Assembly: GCA_024752435.1 (NCBI GenBank)
Contig: CP103033.1
Location: forward strand, 248,001 to 312,000
DNA: 64,000 nucleotides
Direction: 5' to 3'
DNA from: Allantophomopsis cytisporea
Lineage: Eukaryota; Ascomycota; Leotiomycetes; Phacidiales; Phacidiaceae
In this document: piece after piece, positions 1-9,910 of the stretch
Layout of the letters: each line of letters opens with the position of its first letter
Numbering within the stretch: position 1 is the first letter of the stretch
Notes under the pieces: model-generated
What the model was told of the DNA's origin: nothing
The model's database searches: none
What the model saw: the letters and a program-made list of their open reading frames with translations, nothing else
Position numbers and translations under genes: made by a program

Positions 1-2
1 TC

Positions 3-349
3 AATCCCGAGACCATAGTACCTTATTTGACTAAGGAATTACATTGGAGAGTTGCTAAGGTATGTGCCTATACATCAACTTCTGGTTTGCAAATAGAGCA
101 GGTAGGAAAAGCAGGAGTACTATGCTAACAGGGTACTTGTAGTCTGATGGAACGAGCCTTGAAAACAGGGGCACTGTGGCTGGACTAACTGTTTTCGTCA
201 TATCCAATGAAGTTATTATCCCAGAAGATGATGACCAACTTCCTGAGTACGCACCAGATGTCGTTGTATACCCGGAGATCACAACCAACCTACAAAACCG
301 TGGAAGAGGTGAAGGGACAGGTCTGACTGCAGATGACTTATTTATATAA
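3..349 (+). CDS. 3' end of a tyrosinase-like protein gene (partial, tentative)
   Basis: Only the tail of the gene is inside the window. Exon <3-59 is read in frame with 143-349 after an 83-nt intron (60-142) that has a GTATGT donor, a TGCTAAC branch site and a TAG acceptor. The joined tail is about 87 residues and ends at the TAA at 347-349. It contains an ETIVPYLTKELHWRV stretch, then a beta-rich segment and a GRGEGTGL motif near the C-terminus. This arrangement resembles the C-terminal segment that follows the two copper sites in fungal tyrosinases, but the copper-binding histidines would lie upstream, outside the window. The coding status is well supported by the phase-matched intron. The family name is a recollection-level inference and could be wrong. 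Confidence 0.45.
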
Positions 350-1566
350 TTCAGCTTGGATATCTTTGAAGTACTTTGAATTTATGAAGTTGGTATTATG
401 AAGCTCTAAATTTGAGGTAGATAACTAAAACCAGACTATTTTTCTTTCTCAAACGCTGAGCATATCTCGTCTATCATTGACATATAAAAGAAATACATTT
501 GGTACCGGATGAAAACTCTGTGGATGGAACTTTTTGCATAATGTTTTCTGCTTTCTTCTTCTTTTCCTCCGTCTCGGTAAAAAGAAATTCAAACATATAT
601 AATGACATGTAAGAAACACCCGCAGTCGTCTATATGTATCAATCTCATACAGTTCGGTGAAATGTGAACAGAAATAAAAGGAAAAAATAAGGATGGAAAA
701 AAACCGATGGAAAGAACAAAAGTTGATAATCGGTCTCTGCTAAGCAGCTGTTCTAAGGCGGGAATGGAAAATTTGAGACGTATGGGTGAAGTTGTGATTT
801 AACTACATAAACCCAATCGTGGTCGATAGTTGAGCGTGTTTTTATACCTTACTCTGCTGGAGGACAAATCACAATGTATAGAGCCTGCTTCTGTAAGCTG
901 TCAACATATAACATAAATTTGTTTTCCGAACACTTTTTGTTAATGCATTATATTTTAGAACTGTAACATCGTTGTCAAGTATGACCAATTTTGATTTATG
1001 TTCAAGTTGTTTTTATACTATTCTGGGTGTTAGTCTGATATTTATCGCCAAGTTCAGTTGACCATGCTTCTTCTTTGTACTAATTGAACGCTTGATCAGC
1101 TATGATTCGGACGCGCTAAAATATGCACGGACGTATCTAACGTACAGGTACTTCGTATATATTTGTCGATATTATTTGACAGCAGCAAGTCATGGTCACA
1201 TGATCGTTGTAAGCAATCTAAACAACCAACAAACCTATCCTACGAACAAAAGCAGCAACAAATCTACAAATCTACAAAGCTCAAGTAAGTAACCTACCTG
1301 AGGCAGTATGATCTCACTCAGCTTTTATCGAATGAGAATACGAAAACACTCTGTGATACAAAACTGACAATCATGAGAATTTAGGCAACCGTACACTAGA
1401 AGATATCACATCACAGGGAGGATTCGAAGACGAGATTACCGTATCAGAAAGAGAAGTAATTCCATTAAACAATTTCTAAAAGTCTTGTTTCGGAGAATAA
1501 GCAATCTGCATCAGGTATTATGTTCCCCATTCTTAGGAGCAAAATTGACAACCATCAGGAATACGG
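350..1566. other. Intergenic region, no gene recognised
   Basis: About 1.2 kb of AT-rich DNA between the tyrosinase-like tail and the oxysterol-binding protein gene. It holds only short open frames (for example 1092-1292 on the plus strand) without recognisable protein character. A possible 5' UTR intron of the downstream gene (GT at about 1514, CAG at 1558) cannot be settled without transcript data. Confidence 0.5.
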
Positions 1567-3058
1567 ATGGAAGACTCGCCGCTACATATCACTGGTTTCT
1601 CTGAAGCTCAGCAGCCACCACCTCCATACCATTCATTGCCCATCCTCACATCCACAATAGAGAAGAGGAACGCAGAATACGAGACTGATGCACAAAAATC
1701 GCAACACGTTGACATCAGTGACTCTTTTAAGGGATATGAAGACGGGATGCGCAAGCGCCTCGAGATTGGCACTGAGAATCAGCCAACAATCACCCTGTGG
1801 GTAAGAACTCACGTAATCGGATTTTGTGTAACGAAAGGAGACTAACAGCTTCTATCAGAATATCCTCAAGTCAATTGTTGGTGGTGATCTTATAAACTCT
1901 TCCCTTCCGGTATCATTCAATGAGCCCATATCACAGCTACAGCGATGTGCGGAAGATTTGGAGTATACAGAACTACTTGATATTGCTATAGAGCAGACAG
2001 ACAGTGCCTGGCGAATGATCTATGTGGCTGCATTTGCCTATAGCAAATACGCATCAAGCAAAGGAGTATATACCAAATCTTTCAACCCATTGCTCGGCGA
2101 AACATACGAGTATGTAAGACCAGATAAAAAATATCGGTTCTTAGCAGAGCAAGTTAGCCATCATCCACCTATTAGTGCTGTCTGGGCAGAGTCGCCTAAT
2201 TGGACATACTACGGCGAGTCTGCAATAAAGTCCACGTTCTACGGCAAATCCTTCGATATCAATTCCTCGGGCACGTGGTTTCTCGAGTTACGCTTAGCTT
2301 CTGGCATTACGGAACTCTACACTTGGAAGAAGCCGGTTGTTTCTGTGGCTTTGGGAATGATTAGCGGCTCGCCAACCTTGGAAAAGCATGGTCCTATGGA
2401 GGTGAAGAACCGGACCACAGGAGATTTCTGCATTATAGACAGTTCGAAGTACTCTCCTGAATACCAATTTAGTGGGAATGTCAAGGATACCTCCGGAAAA
2501 ACACGTTTCAATCTAGGCGGACAATGGAATTCGAAGATCTATGCCCAGATGGCACCAGGCCGTGGGGTGCCTTCCGAAAAGTCAAGTAACGATGGATCGC
2601 ATTGCAGCAACATCTCCGATCTGAGTCAAACGTCTGTTGTATGGGAAGCGAATCCGCGACCTTCTGGATCGCCTTTCAACCTGACACCGTTTCTCATTAC
2701 ATTGAACGATTTTCCAGATAAGCTTCGAAAGTATCTGCCACCAACGGACACACGGTTTCGGCCCGATCAGCGGGCTGTTGAACAAAATCAATACGATCTG
2801 GCCGCTGCGGAAAAGACCCGACTCGAAGAGAAGCAAAGGGGGAAAAGATGCGAGCGGGAGGCTGCGTGTAAGGAGTTTACCCCACATTGGTTTAAACGGG
2901 CGAGGTGCGATACTACGAGCGAAGACTTTTGGAAATTTGACGGTAGTTATTGGACTGAAAGGGCTAGTAGGGACGGAGAAAAGTGGAAAGGTGTAGAGGA
3001 AATATTTGGCGACGTTGTCCCGGTATATACAGATAAGATTTCTGAAAATCCTGTTTAG
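1567..3058 (+). CDS. Oxysterol-binding protein-related protein (ORD only, OSH family)
   Basis: Two exons: 1567-1800 and 1859-3058, joined in phase after TGG at a 58-nt intron with a GACTAAC branch site and TATCAG acceptor; 477 aa. The splice restores the family entry motif LW-NILKSIVGGDL. The core has the ORP signature EQVSHHPP (encoded near 2145-2170), FNPLLGETYE and the lysine/glycine-rich lipid-tunnel segments. The family exchanges sterols or PI4P between membranes at contact sites. No PH domain, ankyrin repeats or transmembrane segment precede the ORD; the N-terminal 75 residues are low complexity. It is therefore a short ORP (like yeast Kes1/Osh4 in architecture), although the LWNILK-type entry is more like the ORD of long OSH proteins. 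The start ATG has an in-frame stop at 1546 upstream, so an additional upstream exon is possible but not visible. Confidence 0.9.
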
Positions 3059-3487
3059 TATGGCCCGGAACCTGAGGCTTTAGTACAATAGGTTTATCTT
3101 AATAAGATCAATCCTCCTGCTTATAACATCCTAGCAAACAATCTACCTGATTCTCAAGTGCCAATGACGAGGAAATAGCAATCATCTTGATGAGGTATGA
3201 GAACCAATCGGTACACACAACCTAGATTGAATGTGAGGATTATAAGCTAAGCTAAGAGGATTATATACATATGTGTTGAAAATTGAACTTTTATCACCAC
3301 TATAGCCACTCTAAAATCTATTAAGGTGTATTTCATGAAACATTACTGCTATCGCTTTCGCCAAAGTTCCAACATATGTTGGCCGTGCTCTTGAAACGCT
3401 ATTTGAAAATGGATATCTCATTCGGTGCTGAGTAGCAGCTGTTGCGACAGCTTCTAGACTTCCCCTCTTTTCTCCTGCTTTGCTTCA
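3059..3487. other. Convergent 3' intergenic region
   Basis: 429 nt between the stop codons of the oxysterol-binding protein gene (plus) and the DUF3112 gene (minus). It presumably holds both 3' UTRs and polyadenylation sites. Nothing else is seen. Confidence 0.5.
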
Positions 3488-4519
3488 TTATTCGTCCACA
3501 AAACTCTCTCCGGGCGGTAAGTAGAAACTGCGAAGACCAACTTCCGGATCTGCTTCCTTCTTGTGCTTCTGTACCGCACGGAAGATCTGAGTGTCTTGCG
3601 CGCCGAAAATCTGCTCTTTATCGTCGAGCCTATTTGAAAGACACCTTAGACTAATGTGTTGACCTTTTGAATAGTCTCCAGGTCGATGACTTCCATCAGG
3701 GATATGGAATCGCTTGTCGATTCTGAAGGCGGCGTATGTGAAGACTACGATGATCTCCAAGGTGAAGTTGAAGACGTAGAAGCAAGCCTTCGAATGATAC
3801 CAAGCTGGATTCTGTGCTGGACGAGGAACATAGCCAATTCCAGTTCTGAAAGAAGCACCTAGGCACAGGAGAGTCGCACAGAACAGGACAATTGCGATTT
3901 TTGTCCTGAATCTCCCCTCGCCAAAATTCTCGGCTGGCATCCTCTTAGTGATGATAAGTCCCAGGATAACGAGCACAATTGGGAGGAACGCAATAAAGGC
4001 GAAGTAAGTCCCAATAACGTGTGTAACATCAGCGTCAATGCGGAGAATATTCTTGTCGAGGGTATAGACGCTTTCGACAGTCACCGTGATGATCGCGATC
4101 AGAGACGCAATGATGGAAGCATAGAGAAGCTTGAAGAGTATGCTAAACCACTTCGTCCAGGCAAACCATGGGTGTAGCGCTCGAACGATGCGCTGAGCAA
4201 ATATCAGGTTGACAATGAAGAGTATAATAACTCCCGCTGCAACGAAGATATTAGCAGCAATGGCGACGCGAATATTAGTAGGATTTGCTGCCCAAACGAT
4301 GCGCATAGTACAAGTGACGATTCTCGCCATGCAGAAACCGAATAGTAAGCCATTCAATAGAAATTTCTTGCCCCGACGCTGATTGATCTGAAGGATTGTC
4401 ATGTGCGTCACAGCTCCGCACACAAATAATACTAGGAATATGGCGATGATAGGATCGTCGAGTGACTTGGTAGGTCTGCCTCCGAGACCAGCATTTTTGC
4501 TTATATATGGCCCTCCCAT
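3488..4519 (-). CDS. Seven-helix integral membrane protein, DUF3112 type
   Basis: Single-exon frame of 343 aa. The sequence shows seven hydrophobic segments of 18-24 residues, at about residues 26-44, 55-73, 84-104, 125-147, 168-192, 208-224 and 245-265. The loops are short, and a hydrophilic C-terminal tail of about 75 residues ends in FVDE. The topology and motifs such as FCMARIVTCTMRIVWA and NIFVAAGVIILFIVNLIFAQR match the fungal DUF3112 family, whose members are often labelled receptor-like but have no proven ligand. The tail includes GDYSK followed by a GT, and a tiny alternative intron there would change the last residues; reading straight through is the simpler model. No G-protein-coupling motif can be claimed. 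Role: unknown membrane protein, probably plasma membrane. Confidence 0.75.
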   Translation of the reverse strand: MGGPYISKNAGLGGRPTKSLDDPIIAIFLVLFVCGAVTHMTILQINQRRGKKFLLNGLLFGFCMARIVTCTMRIVWAANPTNIRVAIAANIFVAAGVIILFIVNLIFAQRIVRALHPWFAWTKWFSILFKLLYASIIASLIAIITVTVESVYTLDKNILRIDADVTHVIGTYFAFIAFLPIVLVILGLIITKRMPAENFGEGRFRTKIAIVLFCATLLCLGASFRTGIGYVPRPAQNPAWYHSKACFYVFNFTLEIIVVFTYAAFRIDKRFHIPDGSHRPGDYSKGQHISLRCLSNRLDDKEQIFGAQDTQIFRAVQKHKKEADPEVGLRSFYLPPGESFVDE

Positions 4520-7130
4520 TGTCTGAAACTGAGTTAGTCAAGTCTACAAGAAAATGATTGTAGTTCTAAGTGAACACTGAGGATGAAAGACTCACAGCTT
4601 TTATAGCTCAGGGCGCCCAGGAATCTGGCAATAAGCAGATGAAATGCGGGGTTCCGCGATATGATATGATGTGGTAAAGAGGTAAAGTAAATGCGTGGTT
4701 AATGTGAATCTACTTTGATTGAGCCCCAGATTTGCAAGGACCGGAAGATTTGTGGTGGTAAGTCGTTTATAGACAGATTGTGAAATCTGGTAGAAGTGTA
4801 GACGAAGGTTCGACGACGAAGCTGGCTTAGGATATACTTTTTCTAGCTACTTATAAAATGGAAGTAGTCATGCAACATGAATATAGTCTCTCCACTAAAC
4901 GCCAGAGACAAGGACTTAACTTCTGCGACATCCGATATTGTCACAGCAGAATCGAGACTCGAGAGCAGAGCATTAGCTAAGAAGAGGAGGACCAATCTAA
5001 TTGAAAAAGGAGTTAGGACTCAGGAAAAGAGCGTCTCCCTCTGACTTACCGTACTTACAGATCATGGCTACAACACCACACCAGGCTCTGGTTTCAGATT
5101 CCTCTCCTCTGATCTTCTGCATATAGAAAGGTTTAAGCCGACTCTTTAGTCCTTCTTAGTGTAACTCTTACACGCGTACAGAAAACCCCGGCACCGAGAC
5201 TAGGTTTGGAAGATTACCTCATATTCTCCGACATCTGGTGATATGTTCCTGATATTTCGTTCGTTTAACTACCAGAGGGCATAAATCATTTGCGCTTAGC
5301 CATTTACTATATTTCACTTCCCAGTAGTATGTCGGGGGATAAGGTGATATTACCACGTGCACTTGAATCGCGGCATCCTCTGTCACCCAACACCGACTTC
5401 ATCGCGGCATTGTTTGTGTTCTTCGACCCCGCTCTACCATTAAGAGCCTTAGTCGCGGCATCGCGCGTTGTCAACACCGATTTGATCGCGGCATCGCGAC
5501 TCCCTCAATGCCCGTGATTAGGAGCAGCTCCAATCATTTGCAATTTCGAAGGCTCGACGCTGGACAAGTCTTAGTCCAACGGAATACTCCATTGCCGCCC
5601 CCGACGTCAGCTGGTACACCGGTCACGAATCTGAGTAGTTATAGTCACGTGAATGTATGGTTTGATGTATGATTCTAGGTATCACAACTGAATGTCAGCC
5701 AGGAACGTCATACTTAACCTGGACCCTTCATGGAGAAGTCAGTCCTCATATATATACCAACTGAAAGCCCATCTAAAACTGACCGACTCCGTCGCTACTG
5801 TTCATTTCAACCAATGACAGCCGAAGGGATACAATGACAATAAACTACACATTAAACTTCCCGATATCCCCACTAAATACGTGATAACCCACAAGGGGGA
5901 CCCGCCGAGACCTGCATGAACCTTAAGTGGGCCTCAGCGATTCAAGCGTACCACGCGACTGAAGCTATAGTCACGTGTATATATGACTATTCTTTGTGTA
6001 CATAGTACAGCCTCGCTCTCTGTATCTTAGCAATAATGATAATAACAACATCAAGCTATGCCCCTTTTCATGCTCCGAAGTATTGGCTAGTTAGTTATGG
6101 TCCTCCAAGCCTGCAACTGCTACCACCACTACGGCCTCTTTCAAGTTCCCATTTTCAGTGCTGCACCCATCTTCGTCTTGGTGTATTATCGCGAACCTTG
6201 AGGTTTTTTGCGTTAGCAGAGGGAGCTGGAGCGCCGAAGCGCCGAAGCGATGGCGGGAAGATAGTGACAAGCTTCGTAACGATAGTTGCTGTTAAGTGCT
6301 TATTGGGAGTGATTATGGGGGTTGGAAGACAGCATATAAGACGTTGAGGATGCCTCATTTATTCCGAATGTCGCTTCTACTCGTTCTGTATAGGTATTTT
6401 TGTGATATGGATAAAGTAGTTCCAGACCAAATCTGACACGAGGTAAGCGGTACACGTCGAACACTTTGTAGATTTTAGGGCAAGATTGAACATGAGATAC
6501 AGTAAGAAATTGAAATCTCTAGTATTTTTGGCCATAGGTTAGATACTGTGTATTGCTGTTAGTACTAGGAAGCCTTCGAGCTTCTTGCACCTGGTGTCCT
6601 AATGTTTCCGGTGTCGATGCTATAGAATGATAATCTCAAAGCTTATTTCTTTGACTCGTGGAAGTACCGAGTTTCAAGCATTACTGAAAGATAACCCCCA
6701 GAGAATTCACGAACCTTGCTCTTATGTGCGATCACTTCAATCATGTCACTAATTGCAACTTGGACAGCATCGATAGTGAGGTAAAACATTTTTCCTTCTT
6801 AGTTAGGGAGATAAGTACTTACCCAAAAGAAATCCCTCCTGTTGATGGAAAAACCCTTGAGGAACTTTTAGTTTATCTTTTTACTTAGAGTAAGATTACT
6901 GTTCGAAAAGGCCTTATTAATCTTATTGAATATCTTCCGTCGAAGTTCACTATTTATACGACGCCCGATATTCAGAGGATCTGATTATGCATTGAAATTC
7001 TCAAACCATTAACTTATCTCGCATTCCTCTCGGCATGAATCAAAACCGCCAGACCCGTTCCTCCTTCAATCGCAAGCCACCCACTGAACCCATCAGATAT
7101 CAACAATTTGCCCATCAACCTCACTTATAT
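4520..7130. other. Long intergenic region with repeated GCGGCATC motifs and CACGTG boxes
   Basis: 2.6 kb between the DUF3112 gene and the gluconokinase-like gene. It contains a short repeated segment (5366-5500), CACGTG palindromes at 5354, 5646 and 5972, and a possible small gene around 6036-6347 (listed separately). A CTCAC/GTGAG donor-like site near 4590 suggests a 5' UTR intron for the DUF3112 gene. Confidence 0.5.
6036..6347 (+). CDS. Possible small membrane-anchored protein (weak)
   Basis: An open frame of 103 codons, preceded by an A-rich leader. Its C-terminal third reads SRTLRFFALAEGAG, then a basic patch, then a hydrophobic stretch TSFVTIVAVKCLLGVIMGVG and a basic end, as a tail-anchored protein might. 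A consensus-like intron (GTATTGGC... to TTTTCAG at about 6155) could remove a low-complexity part and keep the same reading frame downstream. No family is recognised, and the reverse strand is also open over part of it. It is recorded because the hydrophobic-plus-basic tail is not random-looking, but it may be noise. Confidence 0.2.
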   Translation: MIITTSSYAPFHAPKYWLVSYGPPSLQLLPPLRPLSSSHFQCCTHLRLGVLSRTLRFFALAEGAGAPKRRSDGGKIVTSFVTIVAVKCLLGVIMGVGRQHIRR

Positions 7131-7763
7131 TTATGCAAGCTGCCGACTGATCTCCTCCTTGATCTCTAGGAACAGTGCGTCAACATCTCGCATCGAGTCG
7201 ATCAATATGACATCATGCTCCTCCTCCAGAGGCTCTTGAATATCCGCTATCTTATCTCCCATAATCCTTTCAGCCAATTCAGGTTCTTCCGCTCCTAATG
7301 TCCTCCCAGACAGCGTCTCTTTAGTAATCTGCATGATGACAAATATCGTTTTAATCGAGTGCGCCAGCATTACATCCCGAATGGCGTCTCGATCTGGCTT
7401 GCGCATCGCATAGCAAGAGATGAGCGCCGTACAGTCCATTCCCACCTTCCTAGGAGCTATGCTCAACCTCCCGGGAGATTCGACCTCTGATTCTCCATCA
7501 AACTCATTTCCGTCCGATAAGAAGCCAATCCGTCGTAACCTGGAGAACCAAATTCTCCCGAAGACCTCGCCATAATTGTAACCCTTCTTCGCTTGAGAGC
7601 GAGCTCCAAATCTTGCTGAGTTGTGGGCCATTTCGGCTCTCAACCATGGGCAGCTCAACGATTCTGATACGGAGACTGCGAGGGTTTCTTTGCCAGTCAC
7701 ATGAGTTCCGGATAGGAGCACAACGTAAGAGGAGGGTTTAGGTTTCTGTGGTGATTTCGACAT
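7131..7763 (-). CDS. Gluconokinase-like P-loop kinase
   Basis: A 210-aa protein if the ATG at 7761-7763 (MSKSPQKPK) is used; the frame stays open to 7898, but the upstream residues look like translated leader. Residues about 12-27 hold a phosphate-binding loop of the form LLSGTHVTGKETLA, a variant of GxxxxGK[ST]. It is followed by CPWLRAEMAHNSARFGARS, a middle TALISCYAMRKPDRDAIRD (compare the ACSALKRxYRDxLR segment of gluconokinases) and a terminal LEEPLEEEHDVILID-like element. This order matches the thermoresistant gluconokinase/shikimate-kinase fold. Role inferred: phosphorylation of a small sugar acid, probably cytosolic. Oddities: threonine follows Lys-Glu rather than Lys directly, and the substrate-binding lid differs from true gluconate kinases, so the substrate is uncertain. 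Confidence 0.6.
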   Translation of the reverse strand: MSKSPQKPKPSSYVVLLSGTHVTGKETLAVSVSESLSCPWLRAEMAHNSARFGARSQAKKGYNYGEVFGRIWFSRLRRIGFLSDGNEFDGESEVESPGRLSIAPRKVGMDCTALISCYAMRKPDRDAIRDVMLAHSIKTIFVIMQITKETLSGRTLGAEEPELAERIMGDKIADIQEPLEEEHDVILIDSMRDVDALFLEIKEEISRQLA

Positions 7764-9910
7764 ATCGATGTGGCGACTAGAGGACACTAAATGACGAATG
7801 ACAATGAAGAGATAGTAGGTAGACCTCAAGTCTCTTGGTCTGAGTCTAGAATGTTGCGGGTGGTTTTCTTCTGGGCGTTGAGGGCTTCGATCCTGCAAAG
7901 TCTAGAGATGTACCTTAAAGTAGGCGCAACTCCGATGAACTTGCTGTAGAAGCCCAGTATATTGGAATGGGGGCCAAAAATGATAGACGTTCGTTAGCTG
8001 ACCAGGAAGATAAACGCCTTGAGTCACGTGTCGACTCACCAGTTGTGGTCTTCCAAAACGAGAGGAAGAGACCAAAGTTGCCAATTTCATGTGCAAGGTT
8101 TGGAAAAGGTAGTGTTTCTTTTCTATATGGATTATCTCTTTTCGTGGCGACAAAGGATTTAAGCTGTATACCCTTATAGACATGATACCAAATGCTTTAA
8201 CGTCTTCTAGTATTATCTACTTGTTTTCTTGGGTTGTTGACGATATATTGATAGTTCTCATAAGGATGCTTTCCTATGAGCTTTTTGATATTGTCCCTTC
8301 CACTAAATAGTAGATTTGCTGGAGAGAATGGTGATGCTCCTGGTCTTACTATAGATGAGTATGCAAATGATATAATACCGAAGCTCAGTGCAGGAATTGA
8401 GTATAAATACTACAAATCTAGTATAAAAAGGGGGGATCGGGGCAGAGTTATATGAGCATCGATAACGTTCACTCATACTTTTCAGTGGCTCTTAGAATGG
8501 ATGCTGCATTTATACAAGAAGTAAGTGCTTCGACCGCCATCATCAGCTGTGTTATCATCATTCTTTACACTCTAACAGTCTTCACTTGTAGTTCGCGAGA
8601 ACATCTGCTAATTTATATATAGCTCAATACATCTTGTATAGTCTCTGAACATATTCAATCGGTACTAACCCTTACAACTATATCAAGAAATAAAAGTCTT
8701 CCTTCTACAAGGTTGGTAATGGCCTAGCGTCGATGACAAACTTAGACAACGAGTGAGAACCTGACGGCAATAATTATATTGACGTTGACGAGAGCACGTG
8801 GAACTTACAGCGTCTATGTGGTACCCAATATACAGTGATCGACAAAGCAGATCTTAAAATTTAATTAAATGGTTTTGATATTGTGGTTGTCATATCGAGG
8901 TAGCAGTTTAATGTACTCCAGAAGCCAAATACAATTATCATGATAACGAAAACTTTTGAAAAAGTCTGTATGTATGCGATGCTGCATTAATGATTGTGCC
9001 AATTAAACACTGTATCATTTGATTTCTTAACAACCTGATCCCTATGCAGATCTGGCCAAGTTATGTATTTACGTCTTTACTGTATATGTTGTTACATTTG
9101 TGAGCCTGCAACTATAAACACACTCTACGAATCAACAAGATCTATTGCAATCTATTAGACCGTAGCTCCGTTCTACAAGCAGCGAAAATAGACGAACAAA
9201 CCCAGTCACCGAGAAGTTTAAGTTCAAACGAACAGTGAGGAACGCAACTCACAATGCAAGAGCATCAACGATACCAACCATCACTCTTCACCGTATCACA
9301 CTTGCTCCGCCCGAAACATATCCATCTGTATCATACGAGTATCCCTAAAAATTCTCCATTCCCAGTCGCATCAGAACACCATTCCCGTACGCCACTGCCG
9401 AATGCAGCGAGCCGCAGTCCCACAACCCCCTTTCAACCAAACCTAAACAGCATCCACAAGCATTCAAAAGCAACGAATCAAAAACGATAATGCACCTATA
9501 CATTCAACCCGGGTAGTTCTTGCAGATCGTCCCGCCGTAACCTTGCATGATCTTTCTTATGCCCAGGTCCAAATCCCTGGAATGCGCTTCTTGGCCCCTT
9601 GCAGACCGCGGGACAATTATACTATTTTCATGGACGGCGGCAGCAGACTAACGTACCCAGGGGGCTGGTAATATGGGGTGCGGTAGTATTGAGAGTTAGG
9701 AGGGATCAAGATACATTCTTAGAAATATATCCGGGTCTCCAGATTTGGGGATTTGAGCGGTGAGGATGAGAAGAGGGGGATTTAGTGAAAGAGCGTGGTG
9801 ATTATGACATTGTCGCGCAAGATAAACGGAAGAAGGGAGGATGGTGACTTTGGAATTATTTGTTCGTTGACAGGGCTTAGATGATGACCACCTAGTATCT
9901 ATGTATCCTT
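7764..9910. other. Gene-poor region upstream of the kinase
   Basis: 2.1 kb of AT-rich DNA. It holds a CACGTG box at 8025, a coding-like relic at 8273-8454 (listed separately) and an open frame at 9254-9490 of biased composition (His, Ser, Pro) with no family character. The region ends at the 3' end of the PRP28 gene. Confidence 0.45.
8273..8454 (+). pseudogene. Coding-like relic, family not recognised
   Basis: One frame reads about 60 residues without a stop. It includes AGENGDAPGLTIDEYANDII followed by PKLSAGIEYKYYKSS, then ends at TGA (8452-8454). This part has the composition and periodicity of a real protein C-terminus, unlike the surrounding AT-rich DNA. No start codon, no plausible donor and no conserved upstream exon are visible. 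It looks like the 3' end of a lost gene. The original family is not identified. Confidence 0.35.
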
